From NCBI RefSeq assembly GCF_001263205.1, contig NZ_CP012333.1, positions 6,872,501 to 6,936,500 of the forward strand: DNA of 64,000 nucleotides, read 5' to 3'. Position numbers and translations under genes: made by a program. Position 1 is the stretch's first letter, and each line of letters opens with the position of its first letter. The notes below the pieces were generated by a model, which did no database searches, was not told where the DNA came from, and worked only from the letters and a program-made list of their open reading frames with translations. Source of the DNA: Labilithrix luteola (GTDB lineage Bacteria; Myxococcota_A; Polyangia; Polyangiales; Polyangiaceae). Shown one piece after another: positions 34,881 to 42,315 of the stretch.

Positions 34881-35090
34881 GTTCGAGCTCCTCTTTTCGT
34901 TCGGCGTTCGGCGCGCGGCGCGCGTCAGCCGATCTCAGGAAGCGGGATCCGGACCAGGCGTGGCTCGAGCTCGTTCGAGTCGCCAACGGCCGTGTTGCAC
35001 TTCGAGCCGTGGCGGCGGCTCGGGGCGCGGCCATCGGACATTTGCCCGAGCGCTGCCAGCCGCGCACTTGTGCTACGGTCCTTCGGAAAA

Positions 35091-35810
35091 ATGCGCCTGC
35101 ACATCAACATCGATCACGTTGCAACGCTTCGGAACGCGCGCGGTACCACGTACCCCGATCCGGTGGAGGCAGCGCGTCAGTGTCTCGAGGCGGGCGCTCA
35201 CGGCATCACCGCGCACCTGCGCGAAGATCGTCGCCACATTCGCGACGAAGACGTCGACCGCCTGCGCTCCTCGTTGAAGACCACCTTCAACCTCGAGATG
35301 GCCGCGACCGACGAGATGGTCGCGATTGCGTGTAGAGTGCAGCCCGACGTCGTGACGCTCGTTCCCGAGCGCCGCGAGGAGCGCACCACCGAGGGCGGCC
35401 TCGAAGTCGCCAACGCCGGTCCCGCGCTGAAGAAGCACGTCGAGGCGCTTCGTGCCGCGAACATCAAGGTGAGCCTCTTCATCGCGGCCGACGTCGCGCA
35501 GGTCGAAGCGTCGCGTGCGCTCGGGGTCCAGCAGATCGAGCTCCACACCGGTGAATACGCGCATGCCTTCGGTACCGACGCGGCGAAGTCCGAGCTCGCG
35601 CGGCTCGCGGCGGCGGCCAAGCAGGGCCAAGCGCTCGGCCTCGAGATTGCGGCGGGCCACGGGCTCACCACCAAGAACGTGCCTGCGCTGGTGACGATCC
35701 CCGAGATCGTCGAGCTCAACATCGGCCACGCCGTCATCGCAGACTCCGTGTTCTTGGGCCTGACGGGAGCAGTTCGAGCGATGCTCTCGGCGGTGTCGGC
35801 GCCGCGATGA
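35091..35810 (+). CDS. pdxJ: Pyridoxine 5'-phosphate synthase PdxJ
   Basis: 239 residues, standard length. TIM-barrel enzyme that condenses 1-deoxyxylulose 5-phosphate with 3-amino-2-oxopropyl phosphate to give pyridoxine 5'-phosphate. Signatures: NIDHVATLRNARGTTYPDP, GITAHLREDRRHI, TLVPERREERTTEGGL, ELHTGEYA and ELNIGHAVIADSV. The stop overlaps the acpS start (ATGA), the classical pdxJ-acpS arrangement. Start chosen at 35091, the first Met of the conserved N-terminus. Confidence 0.95.
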   Translation: MRLHINIDHVATLRNARGTTYPDPVEAARQCLEAGAHGITAHLREDRRHIRDEDVDRLRSSLKTTFNLEMAATDEMVAIACRVQPDVVTLVPERREERTTEGGLEVANAGPALKKHVEALRAANIKVSLFIAADVAQVEASRALGVQQIELHTGEYAHAFGTDAAKSELARLAAAAKQGQALGLEIAAGHGLTTKNVPALVTIPEIVELNIGHAVIADSVFLGLTGAVRAMLSAVSAPR

Positions 35811-36220
35811 TCGTCGGCCTCGGGATCGACGTTTGCTCCATCGAGCGCATGCGTCGGGCGCTCGAGCGACATGGCGATCGGTTCTTCACGCGCATCTGCA
35901 CGGAGAACGAGCGGGGGGACATCGGCGCGGGTGATCTTGCCACGGGGCTGGCGGGGCGCTTTGCCGTCAAAGAAGCGTTCGCGAAGGCGCTCGACGGAGC
36001 TCGCGGCGTCGGCTGGCACGAGGTCGAGGTCCGCAAGGCGAAGAGCGGCCGCCCCATTCTGGAGCTTCGTGGCAACGCGCTCGCGATGGCCGAGTCGTTC
36101 GGTGCCGACGCCTGGCACGTCACGATCACCCACGACGCGGGCATTGCCGCCGCCGTCGTGATTCTCGAGAAAACCGGCTTTCCCCGCGAAGGCGCAGCCA
36201 AGAAGGAGAACGGCCAATGA
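35807..36220 (+). CDS. acpS: Holo-[acyl-carrier-protein] synthase AcpS
   Basis: 137 residues. Transfers 4'-phosphopantetheine from CoA to the serine of ACP. Conserved GLGIDVCSIERMRRAL with the metal-binding Asp, and the second site GRFAVKEAFAKAL with Glu; the C-terminal HVTITHDAGIAAAVVI is typical. Overlaps pdxJ upstream and the nnr gene downstream by four bases each. Confidence 0.94.
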   Translation: MIVGLGIDVCSIERMRRALERHGDRFFTRICTENERGDIGAGDLATGLAGRFAVKEAFAKALDGARGVGWHEVEVRKAKSGRPILELRGNALAMAESFGADAWHVTITHDAGIAAAVVILEKTGFPREGAAKKENGQ

Positions 36221-37773
36221 TCCCCGTTGTGTCGCGCGTCGAGATGCGCGCGTTCGACGCTCATGCCATCGGCGCTTGCAAAGTGCCGAGCCTCGTCTTG
36301 ATGGAGAACGCCGGCCGTGGAGCGGCCGAAGTCATCGAGCGTGAGGCGCTCGGCGGCCGCCCGCGCGGAAAGCGCGTCGTCGTCGTGTGCGGGACGGGCA
36401 ACAACGGCGGCGACGGCTTCGTCGTGGCTCGCCGTCTCGCCTCGCGCGGTGCCATCGTCGAGGCATGGCTCGTCGGCGAAGCGCCAAAGACCCAGGATTG
36501 CCAGCTCAACATGGACGCCTTCGCCGGCATCGGTGGGCGCGTGGGGCGCGTGGACCTCGACGGATCGCTAGGCGGTCGTCGCGCCGTGCTCGGCAAGGCG
36601 GACGTGATCGTCGATGCCATCTTCGGCACCGGACTCGATCGCGCCATCGAGGGCCCGCTCGCGAGGCTCATCGAGGTCATCAACGAGATGGCGGCCGTCA
36701 AGGTTGCCCTCGACGTGCCCTCGGGAATGAACGCGGATACCGGCGCGACGATGGGCACGGCGGTCATCGCGGACATGACGGTGAGCTTCGCGCACCCGAA
36801 GCTCGGACACGTCACGCCTCATGGCGCGCGTCTCTCCGGCCACGTCCACGTGGTGGACATCGGCGTACCCGCGTCGCTCTGGACGGCACGCTCCGCCGAC
36901 TTGCTCGAGGCTCGTGACGTTCGCGCGGTGCTTCTTCCCAGGCCGATCGACGCGCACAAGTATCGCGCTGGTCACGTGGCGGTCCTGGCCGGCTCGCCCG
37001 GCAAGGTCGGTGCTGCGCTGCTTTGCGCGCACGGTGCTCTGCGCGGCGGGGCAGGGGCCGCCACCATCGTGACCTGGCCCGAGTCGGCGACGGCGCTCGA
37101 GTCGCGCGTCGTCGAGATCATGACGGCTCGCATCCACGAAGGCAGCGAGCTCACCGACCAGATCGACGCGGCACTCGTCCACAAGCGCGCTGTGGTCATG
37201 GGCCCGGGGTTCGGAACCGGCGACGGTGCACGCGCCGCCGTGAACCACGTCCTGTCGACGTTCCCGGGAACGATCGTCGCCGACGCCGACGCCCTTTCGC
37301 TCCACGCGCGCGCCATCGAGGAGTTCTCCGCGGCCGGTGGGCGAGCCATCCTCACCCCGCACGCAGGCGAGCTCGGACGGCTGCTCGGCATGACGAGTGA
37401 GGAGATCGAGGCCGATCGCTTCACGGCGGCTCGCACCGCCGCCGCCAGGGCCCATGCCGTCGTCATCCTCAAGGGCGCGCACACGGTCATCGCGGCGCCG
37501 GATGGCCGGGTCGTCGTCAATTCGACGGGCAACGCAGCCCTGGCCACCGCCGGCGCCGGCGACGTGCTGGCCGGACTGACGGGCGCCCTCGCCTGCACGC
37601 TGACCCCGTTCGAGGCCGCGTGGGCCGCTGTCTACCTGCACGGAGCTTCGGGGGACGCCTGGAAAGAGGCCAATGCCGACCGAGGGATGACCGCCAGCGA
37701 CATCGCCGACGGCCTCCCCGGGGTCTACGCCTCGCTGCTCAATGTCGGTCACGCCCGGGGCGAGCGGGCCTGA
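36217..37773 (+). CDS. nnr: Bifunctional NAD(P)H-hydrate epimerase / ADP-dependent dehydratase
   Basis: 518 residues. N-terminal YjeF_N epimerase (1-about 215) with VCGTGNNGGDGFVVARRL, and C-terminal dehydratase (about 230-510) of the ribokinase-like fold with LTPHAGELGRLLG, VILKGAHTVIA and the GAGDVLAGLTGA motif. Together they repair hydrated NAD(P)H. The fusion is the normal bacterial form. Last gene of the pdxJ-acpS-nnr operon; a T-tailed hairpin follows. Confidence 0.93.
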   Translation: MIPVVSRVEMRAFDAHAIGACKVPSLVLMENAGRGAAEVIEREALGGRPRGKRVVVVCGTGNNGGDGFVVARRLASRGAIVEAWLVGEAPKTQDCQLNMDAFAGIGGRVGRVDLDGSLGGRRAVLGKADVIVDAIFGTGLDRAIEGPLARLIEVINEMAAVKVALDVPSGMNADTGATMGTAVIADMTVSFAHPKLGHVTPHGARLSGHVHVVDIGVPASLWTARSADLLEARDVRAVLLPRPIDAHKYRAGHVAVLAGSPGKVGAALLCAHGALRGGAGAATIVTWPESATALESRVVEIMTARIHEGSELTDQIDAALVHKRAVVMGPGFGTGDGARAAVNHVLSTFPGTIVADADALSLHARAIEEFSAAGGRAILTPHAGELGRLLGMTSEEIEADRFTAARTAAARAHAVVILKGAHTVIAAPDGRVVVNSTGNAALATAGAGDVLAGLTGALACTLTPFEAAWAAVYLHGASGDAWKEANADRGMTASDIADGLPGVYASLLNVGHARGERA

Positions 37774-37780
37774 GCAGGCT

Positions 37781-37807
37781 GCGTGGCTGCGGCCACGCAC
37801 GCGTTTT
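37781..37807 (+). terminator. Intrinsic terminator of the pdxJ-acpS-nnr operon
   Basis: GCGTGGC-tgcg-GCCACGC (37781-37798) then ACGCGTTTT. Starts 8 bases after the nnr stop. Confidence 0.65.
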
Positions 37808-37870
37808 CCCGGAGACACACATGGCTGTGCTCCGGCTGGAAAAATCCCGTAATTTCGCGGGGTAGGTGCG

Positions 37871-37885
37871 TGGCACCGGCATTGC
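37871..37885 (+). promoter_or_regulatory. Sigma-54 promoter TGGCACCGGCATTGC before an ECF sigma gene
   Basis: -24 GG (37872-37873) and -12 GC (37884-37885) separated by exactly 10 bases within TGGCAC...TTGC. Predicted transcription start about 37897; the AGGA ribosome site (37901-37904) and ATG (37911) follow at once. Confidence 0.7.
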
Positions 37886-37910
37886 GATGGCGGGGTGTCG
37901 GAGGAACACG

Positions 37911-38474
37911 ATGCCCACCGCAGCAGCCCACACGTCCAGCACCTCGGCCCGCAACACCGTCATCGCCCACGACCTCGCGAGCTTCAAACGGGGCCTCGGC
38001 GAACTGGTGCCGGAGCTCCGTGGACGTGCCTGCCGCCTCGCCGGCGACCCCATCGTCGCCGACGACATCGTCCAGGACGCCATCGAGCGCGCCCTCCGCT
38101 TCTCGGCTCAGTACGAGCGCGGCACGAACCTCCGCGCGTGGCTCTATCAGATTCTCTTCAGCGTCTTCATCACGCGCTACCGCCGTTCGCGCCGCGAGCG
38201 CAACGCCCTCCGCGTTCTCGCGTCCGACCCGTGCGCCTGGACCACGCCCGACCGCTTCGCGCCCCCCGAGTCCGGCACGAGCCTCACGCCCTCCGCGCGG
38301 GGCAAGTTCGACGCGCTCCCCGAGACCTTCCGGCTCGTCCTTCAGCTCGTCGACCTCGACGAACTCACCTACCGCGAAGCGGCGACCGAGCTCGGCGTCC
38401 CGGTCGGTACGGTCATGAGCCGCCTCCACCGCGGCCGCAAGATGCTCGCCTCGCAGCTGCAGGAAGCGGCCTGA
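37911..38474 (+). CDS. ECF-type RNA polymerase sigma factor
   Basis: 187 residues; ATG 37911 chosen for the GGAGGA six bases upstream. Region 2: DIVQDAIERALRF ... TNLRAWLYQILFSVFITRYRR. Region 4: LPETFRLVLQLVDLDELTYREAATELGVPVGTVMSRLHRGRK, a standard helix-turn-helix. Spacing and size fit a group-4 sigma factor. No anti-sigma gene is adjacent on this strand; control seems to be transcriptional through the sigma-54 promoter at 37871. Confidence 0.9.
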   Translation: MPTAAAHTSSTSARNTVIAHDLASFKRGLGELVPELRGRACRLAGDPIVADDIVQDAIERALRFSAQYERGTNLRAWLYQILFSVFITRYRRSRRERNALRVLASDPCAWTTPDRFAPPESGTSLTPSARGKFDALPETFRLVLQLVDLDELTYREAATELGVPVGTVMSRLHRGRKMLASQLQEAA

Positions 38475-38513
38475 GCCGCATGTCTCGTTCGCCTCGTCGG
38501 ATGACCCCGTCCC

Positions 38514-39071
38514 TCAGCGCTTGCGAGGGATCCAGGGCACGTCGTCGACGCCCGCTTCCTTGTTGGCACGTCGTGCGAGCGTGAAGAGCAGGTCGCTGAG
38601 CCTGTTCAGGTAAATCACGACTTCGTTCCGCGCCGGCGCATCGTCTCGTTCGATCGACAGCACCTCTCGCTCCGCGCGTCGACACACCGTCCGCGCCAGA
38701 TGCAGCGCCGCTGCCTGCGGGCTCCCACCGGGGAGCACGAAGTGCTTGAGCGGCGCGAGGCCGACTTCCGCCTCGTCGATCGCCTTCTCGAGTCTCGCCG
38801 CATCGGTCTCGTCGAGCAGCGTCATCCCGAGCTTGTCCTCTTTGCCGGGCACACACGCGAGCTCTGCTCCGAGCGTGAACAGGTCGACCTGCACGTGGGA
38901 CAGCACCTCTTCGCTGAGGCTATCGAGCTTCGTGGCCCGCGCGATGCCGACGACCGCATTGAGCTCGTCGACTGTCCCGTACGCCGAAACGCGACCCGAC
39001 GCCTTCTTCACGCGGGCTCCCCCGTAAAGCCCCGTCGTCCCGTCGTCTCCGGTTTTTGTATAGATTTTCAT
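38514..39071 (-). CDS. Cob(I)alamin adenosyltransferase, PduO type
   Basis: 185 residues. N-terminal ATP motif YTKTGDDGTTGLYGGARV, conserved SAYGTVDELNAVVGIAR, FVLPGG and ARNEVVIYLNRLSDLLFTLAR, all diagnostic of PduO-type ATP:cob(I)alamin adenosyltransferases that make adenosylcobalamin. Divergent from the translocon-like operon over 150 bases that include tandem repeats. Confidence 0.93.
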   Translation of the reverse strand: MKIYTKTGDDGTTGLYGGARVKKASGRVSAYGTVDELNAVVGIARATKLDSLSEEVLSHVQVDLFTLGAELACVPGKEDKLGMTLLDETDAARLEKAIDEAEVGLAPLKHFVLPGGSPQAAALHLARTVCRRAEREVLSIERDDAPARNEVVIYLNRLSDLLFTLARRANKEAGVDDVPWIPRKR

Positions 39072-39104
39072 GATTTAGACCGCCGTTGCGCGCCCCCCGT
39101 TCGT

Positions 39105-39130
39105 GGGAGCTAAGCCTGGGAGCTGAGCCT
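39105..39130. repeat. Tandem 13-mers GGGAGCTaAGCCT / GGGAGCTgAGCCT
   Basis: Two adjacent copies differing by one base, about 95 bases before the first gene of the translocon-like operon and 34 bases from the divergent adenosyltransferase start. Direct-repeat geometry suits an AraC-type or other tandem-binding activator. No clear -10/-35 is visible. Confidence 0.5.
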
Positions 39131-39221
39131 CTGTCCAGGAATCTGCAGGGGCGCGTTTTTTCTTCGCAACGATTCGCTCGCGCGGGCCGAGGGGAGGGGT
39201 GTTCCAGCCCAGGAGACCGCG

Positions 39222-39446
39222 ATGAACGCGACGAAGACTAGCGAGCAGATCGAGTCAATCAAAGAGGCTTTGGCCAACTCGCGCGAGCAACGCGCCAACC
39301 TCGAGCGACTCGCTGAATCGCTCGAGGGAGTTGAGTTCCAGATCCCGGACGAGCAGCTCGACGCTTACGACGTTCTGCTTCGCGAGGAGTTCGACGTCGA
39401 AGAGCCGCAGCGCATCGAAGTGCCCTTGTTCGCCATCCCCGCGTGA
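39222..39446 (+). CDS. Small acidic helical protein, first gene of translocon-like operon (chaperone candidate)
   Basis: 74 residues; GGAGACC precedes the ATG. N-terminal two-thirds is an amphipathic helix (EQIESIKEALANSREQRANL), the remainder is acidic with hydrophobic residues (EFQIPDEQLDAYDVLLREEF). No known family recognised. Small acidic proteins beside a filament/tip gene are often dedicated type III chaperones, so a chaperone for the next gene product is plausible, but this is inferred from position. Separated from the next gene by 46 bases containing a perfect hairpin over its stop codon. Confidence 0.65.
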   Translation: MNATKTSEQIESIKEALANSREQRANLERLAESLEGVEFQIPDEQLDAYDVLLREEFDVEEPQRIEVPLFAIPA

Positions 39447-39459
39447 CGCTCCGTCACGC
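39441..39459 (+). other. Stem-loop GCGTGACG-ctc-CGTCACGC across a stop codon
   Basis: Perfect eight-base stem with a three-base loop that encloses the TGA (39444-39446) of the first gene. No T-tract follows, so it looks like a processing or attenuation point rather than a terminator, and could set different levels for genes one and two. Confidence 0.5.
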
Positions 39460-39492
39460 TCAGCCACTCATCAAGAAAGAAGAGAAGACATC

Positions 39493-40125
39493 ATGACTAT
39501 CGACGCCATCGCCCTCAAGAACCAGACGCCCACCCTGTTCGAGTCCGAGGCGCTCAAGCAGTTGCAGACAAAGTACGCCGGGCTGCTTCAGATCAAAAGG
39601 CCGGACGGTCCCTATCAAGGCACCGGGGCGTGGAGCGGAAACCTCATCCTCGCGATCGCCGCCGCTCGCGCGAAGTACATCGAAGGGCGCATGCAGCGCG
39701 GGTTGGATCAGATCGATCGAACGCAGAAGCTCACGGATGGCATGAACAACGCGCTCGAGGTGCTCGCGCCGTTTGCGAAAGGCTACAGCGACTCTGGCGC
39801 CAACGACGGGAACATTCGCGCCGCGCTCGAGGCCGCGATTCAGGAGCTTCCTGAGGGAGACCCGCTTCGCAAGAAGATCCAAGACTTCATGGACACGAGC
39901 TGCAACGGCAAGCCTGGCGCCGGCTGGGACGGCGCGATGAACGAGCAGGAAGTGAGCGGTATCAACCTGATCTTGCAGGACGCCGTGAAGGAGTTCGACC
40001 GCGACTCGAGCAAGAAGAACCTCGAGCTCCAGAAGATGTCCAACGATCTGGCGCAGGTTTGGCAGCAGGGCGCTTCGCTCATGAAGGAACTGCAGGACAC
40101 GGCGATGGCCTGCATCCGTGGATGA
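39493..40125 (+). CDS. Putative type III secretion filament/needle-tip protein (EspA/SctA-like)
   Basis: 210 residues from ATG 39493. No signal peptide. A predicted helix YIEGRMQRGLDQIDRTQKLTDGMNNALEVL, a loop region (about 95-150) with one Cys, then a long C-terminal helix (about 155-208: NLELQKMSNDLAQVWQQGASLMKELQ). A central variable part flanked by coiled-coil helices, ending in a helix at the extreme C-terminus, is the pattern of EspA/SseB and tip proteins. Direct homology is not demonstrable by eye. The last residues (DTAMACIRG) match the ends of the two large proteins downstream. Overlaps the TPR chaperone gene by ATGA. Confidence 0.55.
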   Translation: MTIDAIALKNQTPTLFESEALKQLQTKYAGLLQIKRPDGPYQGTGAWSGNLILAIAAARAKYIEGRMQRGLDQIDRTQKLTDGMNNALEVLAPFAKGYSDSGANDGNIRAALEAAIQELPEGDPLRKKIQDFMDTSCNGKPGAGWDGAMNEQEVSGINLILQDAVKEFDRDSSKKNLELQKMSNDLAQVWQQGASLMKELQDTAMACIRG

Positions 40126-40547
40126 ATGCCATGAACCTCGCATCTGCTCTTCCGGTTCAGTCCAGCAACATCGACACAGCCGAAGCTCTCGAAGGGATCT
40201 ATGCCGTCGGCTTCGATCTCATCGAACGAGAAAACTGGAAAGACGCGTCGGACGTGTTCCGCGCCATGCTCCTCCTTGCGCCGCGTGACGAGCGTGCCTG
40301 GATCGCACTCGGCCAGTGTCACGAGCGCCAGGGGCAGGAGCATGTCGCCGTCGAGCTCTACTCGATGGGCATCTTGGCGATTCCGAGCGCGGTTCGTTGC
40401 CGGATCGCACTCGCCCGCGCACTCGAGGCTCGCGGTGACTCGATGAATGCGGACAGCGTCCTCGACGCTGCCGAGAACATCGCCTCGGAAAGTAGTGAAG
40501 ATGAACTCGTCGACTTGGTTCGACGCGAACGTGGAGGTCGGTCGTGA
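40122..40547 (+). CDS. SycD/LcrH-like TPR chaperone of type III translocators
   Basis: 141 residues from ATG 40122. Three tetratricopeptide-like repeats: YAVGFDLIERENWKDASDVFRAMLLLAPRDE, AWIALGQCHERQGQEHVAVELYSMGI, and CRIALARALEARGDSMNADSVLDAAE (positions about 26-125; regions quoted by their key residues only). The order Y..GF....W.DA..VF..ML..P.D...W..LG.C....G....A..LYS.G matches SycD/LcrH class II chaperones, which hold the two translocators before secretion. It lies directly before the two translocator-like genes, as in known translocon operons. Coupled on both sides by overlaps (ATGA, GTGA). Confidence 0.75.
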   Translation: MNAMNLASALPVQSSNIDTAEALEGIYAVGFDLIERENWKDASDVFRAMLLLAPRDERAWIALGQCHERQGQEHVAVELYSMGILAIPSAVRCRIALARALEARGDSMNADSVLDAAENIASESSEDELVDLVRRERGGRS

Positions 40548-41533
40548 CGGCTACGAGCTCAGTCAATAGAACTTCGGGACCTTCGTACGGGTACTCGTCG
40601 CCGAGTGCCTCGACGTCCGGCGGGGGCGACAGCCTTCTCGAGGCTCCGAGCGGCGGTGTTCGTGACCACGGTCGGGTGCTCCTGGCAGTGCAGGCTCTCC
40701 TCCTTCAGTCCCGCGACAACGCGATCAGGTCCGCGGAGAACCGCACCGACATCCACGCGTCGCTTCGAGAGAAGGCCATTCAGGAGGAGCACGACGCGCG
40801 CCTCGAAGAGGCGAAGGAGCGCAGCAAAGACGGCGGTTTCTTCAGTGGCATTGCCACTGCCTTCGAAGCGCTCACCGTCGATGTTCTCAAGGGAAAGTCG
40901 ATCGAAGACTGTCTCGACAAGGCCGGCGACGCGACCATCAACTCGCGTCAGTTCTGGGCAGATCTCGAGAAGGGGGCGCTCGAAGTCGGGAAGTGGGCGG
41001 CGGTTGCAGGTTCTGTTGCGCTTGCGGTCGTGTCGCTCGGATCTGCGGCACCTGTCGCGGCACTCGCTATCGCTGGTGCGGTGCTCTCCTGCGCGTCGAC
41101 GGCCGATTCGGAATTCGGAATCATGGAGAAGATGGGAGTCGACAAGGAGACGGCAGGCTGGATCGACGTCGGCATGGCCATCGGCGGCGCTCTCTGCGGT
41201 GGCGCAGCGGGGCTTGCGGGCGGCGCAAAGGCGGCGACCTCGCTGGGACAAGCTGCGAAGATCGGCGGTCTTGCCAGCGAAGTCGTCGGAGCTGGATCGT
41301 CCTTTGCGGGAGCCGGCGCGAAGATCGGCGTCGCGACGTTCGAGCGCAGGGCAAAGCTCGCGGCTGCGGACGCCGAGGACGCGACGAATACGAAAAAGCA
41401 AATCGAGAAACGCATGGACGCGCTTACAGATTCGCTCAAGGACACGATGCTCTCGCAAGAGCGTGGTCTGCAGCGGGTGAGTGAGGCGTTGGCGAACTAC
41501 GGTCAGTCAACCTTGGCGACGGTGAGGGCGTGA
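40544..41533 (+). CDS. Putative type III translocator, major pore protein (SctE/YopB/EspD-like)
   Basis: 329 residues from GTG 40544. The N-terminus is Ser/Gly/Thr-rich and disordered, as in type III secretion signals. A helical region (about 55-105) precedes two hydrophobic segments (about 148-186, AVAGSVALAVVSLGSAAPVA; about 203-228, WIDVGMAIGGALCGGAAGLA), which could insert in a target membrane as a hairpin. After them an amphipathic coiled coil (about 265-325) ends in STLATVRA. Two membrane segments, no export signal and a TPR chaperone gene upstream match SctE proteins. Identity is by architecture, not by demonstrated homology. Confidence 0.65.
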   Translation: MTATSSVNRTSGPSYGYSSPSASTSGGGDSLLEAPSGGVRDHGRVLLAVQALLLQSRDNAIRSAENRTDIHASLREKAIQEEHDARLEEAKERSKDGGFFSGIATAFEALTVDVLKGKSIEDCLDKAGDATINSRQFWADLEKGALEVGKWAAVAGSVALAVVSLGSAAPVAALAIAGAVLSCASTADSEFGIMEKMGVDKETAGWIDVGMAIGGALCGGAAGLAGGAKAATSLGQAAKIGGLASEVVGAGSSFAGAGAKIGVATFERRAKLAAADAEDATNTKKQIEKRMDALTDSLKDTMLSQERGLQRVSEALANYGQSTLATVRA

Positions 41534-42315
41534 TGGGATCGATCAATCGTACGGATGGTTCTGGTGGTCCGGCATCTCTTCCGGGGCTCGACGAACTTGG
41601 TGGGACGAAGTCGGGGCGTGCGAGCACCTCCGAATCAGAGTCGCTTCTTCTGCCTCCCTCGACGTCCGTTGGCGGAAGCACGCTGATGCGAGCAATGCTG
41701 ATGGTGGAGGACAACCTCTTCAACCAGCAGAAGTCAGCCGACGCTCGGCGCGAGGCTGCGGACAAGGCCGAGATGGAGGCGGCTAAGAAGGCCGTCGACT
41801 CCATGCGAGAGGAGGCGAACGACACACTGAAACAGGCGATCGTCAGTGGTTCGATCCAGATGGCCGCCTCCGCTGCCCAAGGTGTTTCGGCGGGCCTTAG
41901 CATCCGGGCGAATGACCTGAACAGCGGCGCTAAAGCGTTCGAGAAGAGCGCGAACGATGCGCTCCAGAAGAGTAGCGGCGAAGCCCTCAAGCAAAGCGAA
42001 CAGTTTGCTCGCAACGCGGCAGAGATGTCCTCCAAGGCGCAACTCATGGAGCACTGGGCACAAGGCATCAAGGCGAGTGCCGATTTCGTGGCGACAACGG
42101 GAGGGGCGCTGAGCAAGGGATTCGACTACGAACTCAAACAAGACCAGGCGGACAAGGCCCAGCACGACCTCGACGCCAAGGCCGCGAACCAGCGCTCTCA
42201 GGCCTACGCAGACTTCTCGCGCGACGCGCATGACCTCGCGACGCGCACGCTGCAGAAGCTCGACGAGATCCTCCAGGCACGCAATCAGACGGCGCTCGCC
42301 ATCATCCGAGCCTGA
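41530..42315 (+). CDS. Putative type III translocator, minor pore protein (SctB/YopD/EspB-like)
   Basis: 261 residues from GTG 41530 (an ATG follows at 41533). Disordered Ser/Gly-rich N-terminus (1-50), long amphipathic helices (about 60-100), one moderately hydrophobic segment (about 100-127, IVSGSIQMAASAAQGVSAGL), and a long C-terminal coiled coil (about 130-255) rich in Ala/Gln/Lys. One hydrophobic region plus coiled coils is the SctB plan. C-terminus QTALAIIRA resembles those of the two other putative secreted proteins. Last gene of the operon; its stop overlaps the convergent kinase gene by 14 bases. Confidence 0.6.
   Translation: MMGSINRTDGSGGPASLPGLDELGGTKSGRASTSESESLLLPPSTSVGGSTLMRAMLMVEDNLFNQQKSADARREAADKAEMEAAKKAVDSMREEANDTLKQAIVSGSIQMAASAAQGVSAGLSIRANDLNSGAKAFEKSANDALQKSSGEALKQSEQFARNAAEMSSKAQLMEHWAQGIKASADFVATTGGALSKGFDYELKQDQADKAQHDLDAKAANQRSQAYADFSRDAHDLATRTLQKLDEILQARNQTALAIIRA

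Noticed and set aside
30796..35067. A 1423-codon open frame on the minus strand
   Set aside because: It is antisense to the S41 protease, the lipoprotein gene region and upstream of pdxJ; its translation is Arg/Glu/Leu-rich without domains, the usual shadow of high-GC genes.
39222..42315. Reading the operon as a type VII (WXG100) or contractile-injection cassette
   Set aside because: No WXG motif, no sheath/tube or AAA+ features; the TPR chaperone and hydrophobic hairpin favour the type III translocon reading.
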